DNA of 64,000 nt from Paenarthrobacter nicotinovorans (GTDB taxonomy: Bacteria; Actinomycetota; Actinomycetes; Actinomycetales; Micrococcaceae). Location: assembly GCF_007670255.1 (NCBI RefSeq), contig NZ_SZVS01000001.1, positions 460,501-524,500 on the forward strand, written 5' to 3'. The notes beneath the pieces were generated by a model, which was not told where the DNA came from, did not search any database, and saw only the letters and a list, made by a program, of their open reading frames with translations. Both the position numbers and the translations under genes were made by a program. Of this stretch, positions 57,495 to 64,000 are shown in pieces. The stretch's first letter is position 1. Each line of letters starts with the position of its first letter.

Positions 57495-57815
57495 TTACGC
57501 GATGCTGGTGATCTTGATCTTGGTCAGTTCCTGACGGTGACCCTGACGCTTCTTGTAGCCGGTCTTGTTCTTGAACTTCTGGATGACGATCTTCGGACCA
57601 CGGAGGTCTTCGAGGATTTCAGCCGTGACCTTGACGTTGGCCAGTTCCGCAGCAGCGGAGGTGACCTTGTCGCCGTCAACCAGGAGCAAGGCGGGCAGCT
57701 CAAGCGTGCTGCCGGCTCCACCGGGGACGCGGTTCAGCGTTACGTAGTCTCCAACGGAAACTTTTTCTTGGCGGCCGCCTGCGCGGACAATCGCGTACAC
57801 CACTTGGGTACTCAC
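57495..57815 (-). CDS. rplU: 50S ribosomal protein L21
   Basis: A 106-aa L21 ([25 protein letters not shown] ... [28 protein letters not shown]). The start is GTG 57815. First gene of the rplU-rpmA unit; a ~186-nt upstream region holds the promoter. No recognisable autoregulatory leader seen. Confidence 0.97.
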   Translation of the reverse strand: MSTQVVYAIVRAGGRQEKVSVGDYVTLNRVPGGAGSTLELPALLLVDGDKVTSAAAELANVKVTAEILEDLRGPKIVIQKFKNKTGYKKRQGHRQELTKIKITSIA

Positions 57816-58001
57816 TTCTCTCGACGTTTATAACTAAATTTGCGTGCGGAACCTGAGCCGGAAATCAGGCTGGGTTCGCGCTGTGCCTCAACGCCGTGGA
57901 CTCCTGATCGAAGCCCGCGAGTCATCCCATGAACAATTCCACGGGGCATAACCCAAGTGTTGGCGTAAGCACCGAAGATCAAGATTACGCTAGTTTGACC
58001 C

Positions 58002-59687
58002 TCAGCTGCAAATGAGGCCGGGTCCGGAGGCTGCCACGTGACTTGCGTCACGAGTCGTAACGGACTCTCCCGGCACCGTGCCCATACAGCCTACAGGGTT
58101 CGGCAACGAATCACGCGATCCGGCGCGCGGAGGAAGCCGGCTTTGCTGCCCGACCCACGGATGCTGCCCCGAGGCGTGAAGCCTGGGAGCGTCAAAGAAC
58201 GCGGTCTCATAGCGGCAGGACTGCCTGAAGGCCTCCAGCATGTCCGCACGCTCACGAGCGGTAGCTGAGAGTGCGGCTGCGTCCGTGAAGTTGATCGCTT
58301 CGCGGGTGGCAGCGGCGAAAGCTTCGTCCGCATACGTCCTCAGCCACTCCGCGTAAGGGTGGGCGGCTGAAGCCCCCGCCTCCACAAAGGCGGCATGGAG
58401 CTTCTCCCCTACTTCGGCGTACAACCAGTAGCAAGGCAGGATCGCGGCCAGAACCACTGCATAGCTGCCCGACGTCGAAGCGGCGAGCAGGTGGTCCACA
58501 TAGGCTTTGGTCACTGGTCCCGTCACACCCGATGCCTCGCGGGTACTCAGCCAGTTCCTGTGCAGTTCCGATTCCACTTCGAGGCACTGCTGTGATCCCT
58601 TGGCCCAGAACAGTTGTTCTTCTTCAGTGGGCGCCAACGCGCCTGCCCGGGCCAGCACCCTGGAATAGCCATTCAAATAGATCGCATCCTGTGCCAGGTA
58701 GTAACTGAATGCAGGCTCCGGCAGCTGCCCGGACTGCAGTTCCTGGATGAAGTTCAGCTCATGGATTCTTTCAAGCTCAGGGACGGCTTCTTTCCACAAG
58801 ATGGCAGCGAACCCGCCCGTTTGGAGCTTGCGCTGGTGATGGAAGTGGTCCACTGGTCCGTTGCCTTCGCCGACCTCCAGCTCAACTGAACCCCGCAGCG
58901 CCTGGAGCAGCCACGGTTTTACCTCGCGCAACGACGCTTCCCAGTCACCCGTACGTACTTGTACGGTGGCCATCGCCGACGACAACGAGCACCCAGTGCC
59001 ATGGCTGTTCTTTGTGTCAATCCGCGGACCGGCTACCTCGACGACATCCTGGTGCAACAAGCCAACGGTGTTGATCAACGCATCCGGACACTCGGCTCCA
59101 GCCAGGTGACCGCCCTTGACCAGGACGGTGTTTCCGCATTCCGCGGCAAGGCGCTTGCCCTGCTCCAGGGCCGAAGCCCAATCGGCCGCCTCAGGCTCGC
59201 CCAGCAATATGGCAAGTTCCGGCAAGTTGGGCGTGATGAGGTCCGCCAACGGCAGCAAGGAACGAAGGGCCTCGACGGCAGACTCCGTCAGGAGGCGGTC
59301 ACCGCTGGTGGCCACCATCACCGGGTCAAGGACGACGACGGCGGGATGCACTTCCCCAAGCCACCTGCGGACTTCATCAATCACCTCTGCGTCCCCCAGC
59401 ATGCCGATCTTGACGGCATCGATGGCGATGTCGCTGCTGATCGCGGTCAACTGTTGCCGCAGGAACTCCACCGGGGGTACGTGGACGGCACTGACACCCT
59501 GGGTGTTTTGTGCGGTCAGGGCCGTGATGGCAGCCATTCCGTAACCGCCGTGGGCGGCGATGCTCTTAAGGTCTGCTTGGATCCCGGCGCCTCCGGAGGG
59601 ATCTGAGCCTGCAATGCTCAGTACCCGTGGGGTCTGCCTGTGGTCCGCCACCAGCGGATACACAGAGGAATATGACAACTCAGCCAT
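58002..59687 (-). CDS. thiD: Bifunctional HMP-P kinase ThiD / TenA-family fusion
   Basis: A 561-aa fusion for thiamine pyrimidine supply. Residues ~20-270 are ThiD (hydroxymethylpyrimidine and HMP-phosphate kinase: SIAGSDPSGGAGIQADLK, KIGMLGD, KNSHGTGCSLSSAMA). Residues ~290-505 are TenA/thiaminase II, which salvages aminopyrimidines (GYSRVLARAGALAPTEEE, LPCYWLYAEVG). The last ~55 residues after YETAFFDAP are Arg/Pro/Ser-rich, unlike TenA proteins, and may be readthrough beyond a lost stop. ATG 59687; its ribosome site AAGGGA is part of the TPP riboswitch. Confidence 0.93.
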   Translation of the reverse strand: MAELSYSSVYPLVADHRQTPRVLSIAGSDPSGGAGIQADLKSIAAHGGYGMAAITALTAQNTQGVSAVHVPPVEFLRQQLTAISSDIAIDAVKIGMLGDAEVIDEVRRWLGEVHPAVVVLDPVMVATSGDRLLTESAVEALRSLLPLADLITPNLPELAILLGEPEAADWASALEQGKRLAAECGNTVLVKGGHLAGAECPDALINTVGLLHQDVVEVAGPRIDTKNSHGTGCSLSSAMATVQVRTGDWEASLREVKPWLLQALRGSVELEVGEGNGPVDHFHHQRKLQTGGFAAILWKEAVPELERIHELNFIQELQSGQLPEPAFSYYLAQDAIYLNGYSRVLARAGALAPTEEEQLFWAKGSQQCLEVESELHRNWLSTREASGVTGPVTKAYVDHLLAASTSGSYAVVLAAILPCYWLYAEVGEKLHAAFVEAGASAAHPYAEWLRTYADEAFAAATREAINFTDAAALSATARERADMLEAFRQSCRYETAFFDAPRLHASGQHPWVGQQSRLPPRAGSRDSLPNPVGCMGTVPGESVTTRDASHVAASGPGLICS

Positions 59688-59693
59688 GAGGAC

Positions 59694-59777
59694 ATCCCTT
59701 CGCCGGTGCTAACCGGACAGGTTCAACGGGTCTGGATCTCAGCCCGGCCCACCGCCTGGCACCCCGTGTCAGTCCCC
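59694..59777 (-). ncRNA. TPP riboswitch (THI element)
   Basis: The minus strand shows the conserved TPP-aptamer blocks in order: GGGGTGCC, GGGCTGAGAT, ACCCGTTGAACCTG and CACCGGCGAAGGGA. It ends 6 nt before thiD. The final AAGGGA doubles as the ribosome site, so ligand binding would hide it and block translation. No terminator stem lies between aptamer and start. Confidence 0.95.
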
Positions 59778-59792
59778 CAGCCTAACGCACCG

Positions 59793-59846
59793 AAAAGGGC
59801 GAGGGCCCCGTAATGCCCGCTCCTGGCGGATATTACAGGGCCCTCG
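59793..59846 (-). terminator. Terminator after the RNase E/G gene
   Basis: CGAGGGCCC (59800-59808) pairs with 59838-59846 and GTAAT with ATTAC inside it. A TTTT tract follows on the minus strand (59794-59797). It lies 17 nt after the RNase E/G stop and ahead of the thiD riboswitch. Confidence 0.82.
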
Positions 59847-59862
59847 AAACCACTGACGTCGA

Positions 59863-62800
59863 TCAGAGCTCGGAGGCAGGCACGCCGACACCCAGGATGA
59901 TGGGTTCCTCCGAAGCCGGTTTCCGGACCGGTTCTGCCGGCGCCTTGGACTGGTGTGCCGATCCCTGGGCAGCTGTGGCAGCTTCCTCGTGGTGCTCAAC
60001 ACTGGTCTCGTTGGCCGCACCTTGTGCCCTGCTGGCACTGCGGTTCCGGCGGCCCCGGCGACCCCTCGAAGCCGCAGGAGCTTCTCCGGACGAAGGAACC
60101 TGTGCGGCGGCTTCCGGGGCTGTTCCGGCAGCTGGAGCCGCTGCACTCTCCGAAGCGCCCTCTTCCTCGGCGGACGGAGCGGCACCGAGGTGCGAGAACG
60201 CCTCGGCCAATCGGTCCAGGCTCATGGCAGGCTTGGACGTCTGCGGCTCGTCATGGTGTTCGACGAAAGGCAGCGCAACCTCTTCGCCGCCGAAGCGCAG
60301 CACCGGGGTGGAGCGCGCTTCACGGACGGCGGCATCGTGGGCCTCAGTGGCCTGGTCCGTCGGAGCATCCTTTGCCGCAGCAGAAATGGATCCTGCGCCG
60401 GCCTCGTGCTGCCCGGCAGCCCGGGCCAGCTCTTCGGCCTTGTGGATTTCGTCATCGTGCAGGTGGGCAGCATGCGCTGCGGCGGCAATGGTCGCCAGCG
60501 CTGCACGGGTCGCTTCAGCTTTTGCCTGGCGCGCAGGGTCCTGTGGTTCCGGGTGCGCCGCCGGGGCAGCCGGAGCTGAGGGCGCCGCGTGGACCTGGGT
60601 GGGTGCTTCGGCTGCCCCCTGCGCTCCTCCCTTGCCGCGACGACGCTTGCGTTCCGTACGCGCGGTGGGCTGTTGCGCCTCGGTGTTGGGACGGTGCTGC
60701 TCGACAGCCGCCACGTTGGCACGACGATGCTCCACGGGCTCGTCGTGTGTCACGACACCACGGCCTGCGCAATGCTCACACTGTTCACCGAAGACCTCAA
60801 GGAGTCCGGTACCCATGCGTTTGCGCGTCATCTGCACCAAACCGAGCGAGGTCACTTCAGCAACCTGGTGCTTGGTACGGTCGCGGCCCAAGCATTCGAC
60901 CAGGCGGCGCAGCACGAGATCGCGGTTGGATTCCAGCACCATGTCGATGAAATCGATGACAATAATGCCGCCGATGTCACGCAGGCGAAGTTGCCGGACT
61001 ACTTCCTCGGCAGCTTCAAGGTTGTTCTTGGTGACTGTCTCCTCGAGGTTGCCGCCGCTGCCGGTGAACTTACCGGTGTTGACGTCCACCACGGTCATGG
61101 CCTCAGTGCGGTCGATGACCAACGAACCACCGGAAGGCAGGAAGACCTTGCGTTCGAGTGCCTTGTGGATCTGCTCATCGATGCGCCAAGCGGAGAAGAT
61201 GTCCTGGTCCTTGGTCCACTTTTCGAGCCGGCCCACCAGATCGGGAGCAACGTAGGTGACGTAGGCCTCGATGGTGTCCCAGGCATCGTCACCGGAGACG
61301 ATCAGCTTGGAGAAGTCCTCGTTGAAGACGTCGCGGACCACCTTGATGGTGAGGTCCGGTTCGCCGTAGAGCAGTTCCGGTGCCAGCACCTTGGTGGAGG
61401 CAGCCTGCCCTTCGATGCCCTCCCACTGCGCGCGCAGCCGGTTGATGTCGTGGGTCAGTTCTTCTTCCGATGCGCCCTCAGCGGCGGTGCGGACAATGAC
61501 GCCGGCGTTTTCCGGCAGGCGGTCCTTGAGGATCCGCTTGAGGCGGTTGCGTTCGACGTCGGGCAGCTTGCGGGAGATGCCGGTCATGGATCCACCGGGC
61601 ACGTACACGAGGTAGCGGCCCGGGAGGGAAATCTGGCTTGTGAGGCGGGCACCCTTGTGCCCCACGGGGTCCTTGGTGACCTGGACCAGGACAGAGTCCC
61701 CCGACTTCAGTGCGTTCTCGATCCGGCGAGGCTGGCCTTCAAGGTTGACCGCGTCCCAGTTCACTTCACCGGCGTAGAGCACCGCGTTGCGGCCGCGTCC
61801 GATGTCCACGAAGGCAGCTTCCATCGAGGGCAGGACGTTCTGGACCTTGCCCAGGTACACGTTGCCGATCAGTGAGTCCTGCTGGGTCTTGGACACAAAG
61901 TGCTCAGCCAGTACGCCGTCCTCAAGGACGCCGATCTGGATTCTGTCATCGCGCTGGCGGACGATCATCTGCCGGTCCACCGACTCGCGGCGTGCCAGGA
62001 ACTCCGCTTCGGTGATCACCTGGCGGCGGCGTCCGGTCTCGCGTGACTCGCGACGACGCTGCTTCTTCGCCTCGAGGCGGGTAGAGCCCTTGACGCTGGC
62101 GACCCGGTTGGAGGGGGCAGTTTCCGTGATGGGGCGCGGTGCGCGGACACGGGTGACCGTGTTGGGCGGATCATCGTCCGAGCCGCCGGTCAGTTCAAGG
62201 TCCTGGTCTCCACGGCGGCGCCTGCGACGACGACGCGAGGTAACGCCGTCTTCGAGGGCTTCAGCTGCCGGAGCCTCGTCGTCCCCGGAGTCGCTGCTGT
62301 CTTCGCTGTCATTCTCTCGCTCGGTCCCGCGGCGGCCACGGCGGCCACGGCTCCGGCGGCGGCGACGGCTGCCACCTTCGTCCAGTTCGCCCTCAGCGCC
62401 GGTTTCAGCGTCATCCTCAGCCTCGTCGTCCTTTTCTTCCACGGCCGCGGCGCGCGGAACAGTGGTCAGGTCCGGAGCCTGGAAAATCATGGAAGTAATG
62501 GAAACCGGCTCCATGAACAGTGACGTCGCAGCAGGAGCGGCTTCTTCAGCAGGCGTGGCGTCCTCGACAGCTTCTTCTTCAGCGGCAGGCGCTTCCGGCT
62601 GGGAGCCGGTGTCCGGCGTCGTGGTTTCCGCGGCAGGTTCTTCGGTCACTTCCGCAGCAACCGGGGCCTCTTCCGCTTCTACCTTCGGCTTGGCAGCACG
62701 ACGACGGCGGACCGGCTTTTCGGGAGCGGCTTCCACGATTGCTTCGGGCTGGCTTTCGGCAGCGGCTTCCTGCCCGACGGCGGCTTCCTCACCAAGGCCG

Positions 62801-63018
62801 GGCAGTGGCTCGGCCGGTTCCACCTTCTTGCGGGCCCGGGTCCGGCGTACGGGCTTTTCCGTAGCTTCGGGGGCTGGGGCCTCAGCTGCAGGGGTTTCTA
62901 CTGCATCGGCTGCTTTAGGCGCAGCCTTGCGCCGGGTGCGGGTGGTTTTCTTCGGCGCTTCCGCGTTTTCCGCGGCCGCTGCCTCATCATTAACGGCTAC
63001 AACCTGGTCATTATCCAT
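59863..63018 (-). CDS. rne: Ribonuclease E/G family endoribonuclease
   Basis: A 1051-aa RNase E/G for mRNA decay and rRNA processing. The catalytic core (~390-810) has the S1 domain (NVYLGKVQNVLPSMEAAFVDIGRGRNAVLYAGEV), the DNase I-like domain (VDVNTGKFTGSGG near 645; GGIIVIDFIDM near 686) and the zinc-link CEHCAGRG near 747. It is flanked by long disordered arms. The N-terminal ~370 residues are Ala/Glu/Pro-rich with an Arg-rich patch (RRRRSRGRRGRRG), and the C-terminal ~240 are Ala/His/Glu-rich; this layout is usual for actinobacterial RNase E. ATG 63018 has CAGGAG upstream at long spacing; the frame's upstream extension is rejected. Confidence 0.95.
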   Translation of the reverse strand: MDNDQVVAVNDEAAAAENAEAPKKTTRTRRKAAPKAADAVETPAAEAPAPEATEKPVRRTRARKKVEPAEPLPGLGEEAAVGQEAAAESQPEAIVEAAPEKPVRRRRAAKPKVEAEEAPVAAEVTEEPAAETTTPDTGSQPEAPAAEEEAVEDATPAEEAAPAATSLFMEPVSITSMIFQAPDLTTVPRAAAVEEKDDEAEDDAETGAEGELDEGGSRRRRRSRGRRGRRGTERENDSEDSSDSGDDEAPAAEALEDGVTSRRRRRRRRGDQDLELTGGSDDDPPNTVTRVRAPRPITETAPSNRVASVKGSTRLEAKKQRRRESRETGRRRQVITEAEFLARRESVDRQMIVRQRDDRIQIGVLEDGVLAEHFVSKTQQDSLIGNVYLGKVQNVLPSMEAAFVDIGRGRNAVLYAGEVNWDAVNLEGQPRRIENALKSGDSVLVQVTKDPVGHKGARLTSQISLPGRYLVYVPGGSMTGISRKLPDVERNRLKRILKDRLPENAGVIVRTAAEGASEEELTHDINRLRAQWEGIEGQAASTKVLAPELLYGEPDLTIKVVRDVFNEDFSKLIVSGDDAWDTIEAYVTYVAPDLVGRLEKWTKDQDIFSAWRIDEQIHKALERKVFLPSGGSLVIDRTEAMTVVDVNTGKFTGSGGNLEETVTKNNLEAAEEVVRQLRLRDIGGIIVIDFIDMVLESNRDLVLRRLVECLGRDRTKHQVAEVTSLGLVQMTRKRMGTGLLEVFGEQCEHCAGRGVVTHDEPVEHRRANVAAVEQHRPNTEAQQPTARTERKRRRGKGGAQGAAEAPTQVHAAPSAPAAPAAHPEPQDPARQAKAEATRAALATIAAAAHAAHLHDDEIHKAEELARAAGQHEAGAGSISAAAKDAPTDQATEAHDAAVREARSTPVLRFGGEEVALPFVEHHDEPQTSKPAMSLDRLAEAFSHLGAAPSAEEEGASESAAAPAAGTAPEAAAQVPSSGEAPAASRGRRGRRNRSASRAQGAANETSVEHHEEAATAAQGSAHQSKAPAEPVRKPASEEPIILGVGVPASEL

Positions 63019-63501
63019 ATATGGCAACACTCCTGCCCCAGCGACACCGCCACATCCGGCGCCCAGTGGGGCACATATTGTCAAAACCCGCAGGCGTTGA
63101 CAGAAGTCGATAGTATGCCTTCCGGTTCGCACCATCCTTGGGGTGCGGCAGCCCTGGAAGACCGGTGGCTCAGCTCTGAAACCCGTTGTTCTGCTGCCAC
63201 AACCAGGTGCCGTCCATTGTCATGGCGGGCCTACCGAAGATCGACGTGATCCTGGCATGCCCAGCTCATGCTGGCGGTCTTGGGAACAAGTCACCGGACC
63301 GGAATCCGAATGTGGGTCGGCTTCCAGCCATGTTCATTCTCTCACACCCATACGACTTTGCCCGCTAGGGAGCTGTGTCGCACCGGGCGGCAAAGCCGGG
63401 ACGGGAAAAGCTGGGCGCTGCGTCCAGCCTCCGGCGCTACAATCCTCCCAAGAGCACTTCCCGGGCTGCCGGGCATACTGTCGAAAAGGATCAGATCCGC
63501 G
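63019..63501. other. Intergenic region, no gene recognised
   Basis: About 480 bases between the divergent RNase E/G and VKOR genes. It should contain both promoters and a long rne leader. Several short ORFs cross it but have no family resemblance or ribosome sites. I saw no RNA gene or clear operator. Confidence 0.5.
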
Positions 63502-64000
63502 ATGCCGAGCACCGCCAGGGAGAACCTGGCCAAGAAAGCCTCCACCAGCGTGGAGGAACCGTCCACTCAGCAGGAAATGTTGCCAAGGGCCGTACGCGAC
63601 AAGCCGTTCGCGTGGCTGCTGCTGGTTACCGGCGTCATTGGATGGCTGGCGTCGGGCGCCCTGGTCCTGGAGAAGCTCCAAGTGCTCCAGGATCCAAACC
63701 ACATCACTGCTTGTGATGTGAACCCGTGGGTTTCCTGCGGAACCGTGATGAAGACGTGGCAGAGTTCCCTCTTCGGGTTCCCCAATATGTTCATCGGCAT
63801 CGTTGCCTTCGCCGTCATCATCACCACCGCCGTGGGATTGCTCTCCGGAGCGCGTTTCTCACGCGGCTATTGGTTGGGACTCCAAGCGGGCGTGACCCTG
63901 GGCTTTGCCTTCGTGGTCTGGCTGTGGTCACAAGCGCTGTACGTCATCAACGTGCTCTGCCCGTTCTGCATGATCGTATGGGCTGTCATGATTCCCATGT
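63502..64000 (+). CDS. Vitamin K epoxide reductase (VKOR) family protein, N-terminal part
   Basis: The first ~166 residues of a VKOR membrane protein, cut by the window edge. ATG 63502 is preceded by AAAGGA. After a ~35-residue soluble start come several membrane helices. The four redox cysteines are in place: C71 and C79 in the periplasm-facing loop (TACDVNPWVSCGTVM) and the active-site pair C153-PF-C156 (VLCPFC). In actinobacteria VKOR reoxidises DsbA-like proteins with menaquinone, so it drives disulfide formation outside the membrane. A partner thioredoxin-fold gene would lie beyond the window. Confidence 0.9.
   Translation, partial: MPSTARENLAKKASTSVEEPSTQQEMLPRAVRDKPFAWLLLVTGVIGWLASGALVLEKLQVLQDPNHITACDVNPWVSCGTVMKTWQSSLFGFPNMFIGIVAFAVIITTAVGLLSGARFSRGYWLGLQAGVTLGFAFVVWLWSQALYVINVLCPFCMIVWAVMIPM

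Noticed and set aside
59813..63100. Several long + strand ORFs opposite the RNase E/G gene
   Set aside because: Ala/Ser/Arg-rich shadows produced by the low-complexity arms of the real protein.

Overview
The window reads as a chromosomal segment of a high-GC Gram-positive soil actinobacterium, most likely Micrococcaceae (Arthrobacter/Paenarthrobacter type). Support comes from mycothiol-linked genes (a CGYC mycoredoxin, an S-hydroxymethylmycothiol dehydrogenase), a phosphatidylinositol-phosphate synthase next to thrS and an Ap4A-phosphorylase-like HIT gene as in mycobacteria, an actinobacterial LexA box before dnaE2, DtxR/IdeR-type iron boxes and a class Ib ribonucleotide reductase. Most of it is ordinary core genome. 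No prophage, insertion sequence or CRISPR array was seen. Both ends cut genes (an M3 peptidase on the left, a VKOR-family protein on the right).

Layout. 1-5 kb: end of an M3 peptidase, pdxS, and the thrS-HIT-pgsA run. 5-9 kb: a DUF6504-dnaE2 mutagenesis operon under an SOS box. 9-12 kb: a divergent FAD monooxygenase/TetR pair sharing a perfect palindrome, a small unknown gene and an SRAP (HMCES/YedK) gene. 12-14.3 kb: mycothiol redox and formaldehyde detoxification genes. 14.4-19.6 kb: lipoate-ligase-like and thioesterase genes, a VTT membrane protein near an iron box, a coiled-coil protein, a FAD-Rieske oxidoreductase and a short AlkD-like protein. 19.6-22.7 kb: a YhcG/DUF1016 PDDEXK nuclease, a mini S1 protein and a DUF222-HNH nuclease. 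22.7-26.7 kb: an iron ABC importer with an iron box. 26.8-31 kb: nrdHIEF with a NrdR-like box. 31-38 kb: a LysR regulator, a DUF2004 gene and a six-gene MoxR/VWA cluster. 38-44.5 kb: a ROK-controlled sugar ABC importer, an rRNA methyltransferase-like gene and a cupin.

44.6-50.1 kb is the most accessory-looking part. Two identical tRNA-Ala(GGC) genes bracket a vanillate module: a ScbR-like TetR regulator with its own ARE-like operator, a PadR repressor with two nested palindromic operators, vanA, vanB and an aromatic-acid transporter. 50.2-64 kb returns to core genes: rsfS, a disordered tail-anchored protein, nadD, proBA, obgE, rpmA, rplU, a TPP-riboswitch-controlled thiD-tenA fusion, RNase E/G, and the start of a VKOR gene.

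Several regulatory elements can be read directly and fit their neighbours: SOS box/dnaE2, iron box/fbp operon, NrdR-like box/nrd operon, TPP riboswitch/thiD, PadR boxes/van, ARE/scbR-like and a palindrome at tetR. I see no clear evidence of a wholly new multi-gene system. The best candidates for new biology are the gamma-butyrolactone-receptor-like regulator beside the tRNA-bracketed vanillate cassette, the SOS-controlled DUF6504-dnaE2 pair with no imuA/imuB beside it, and a predicted RNA structure before the mycothiol dehydrogenase gene.
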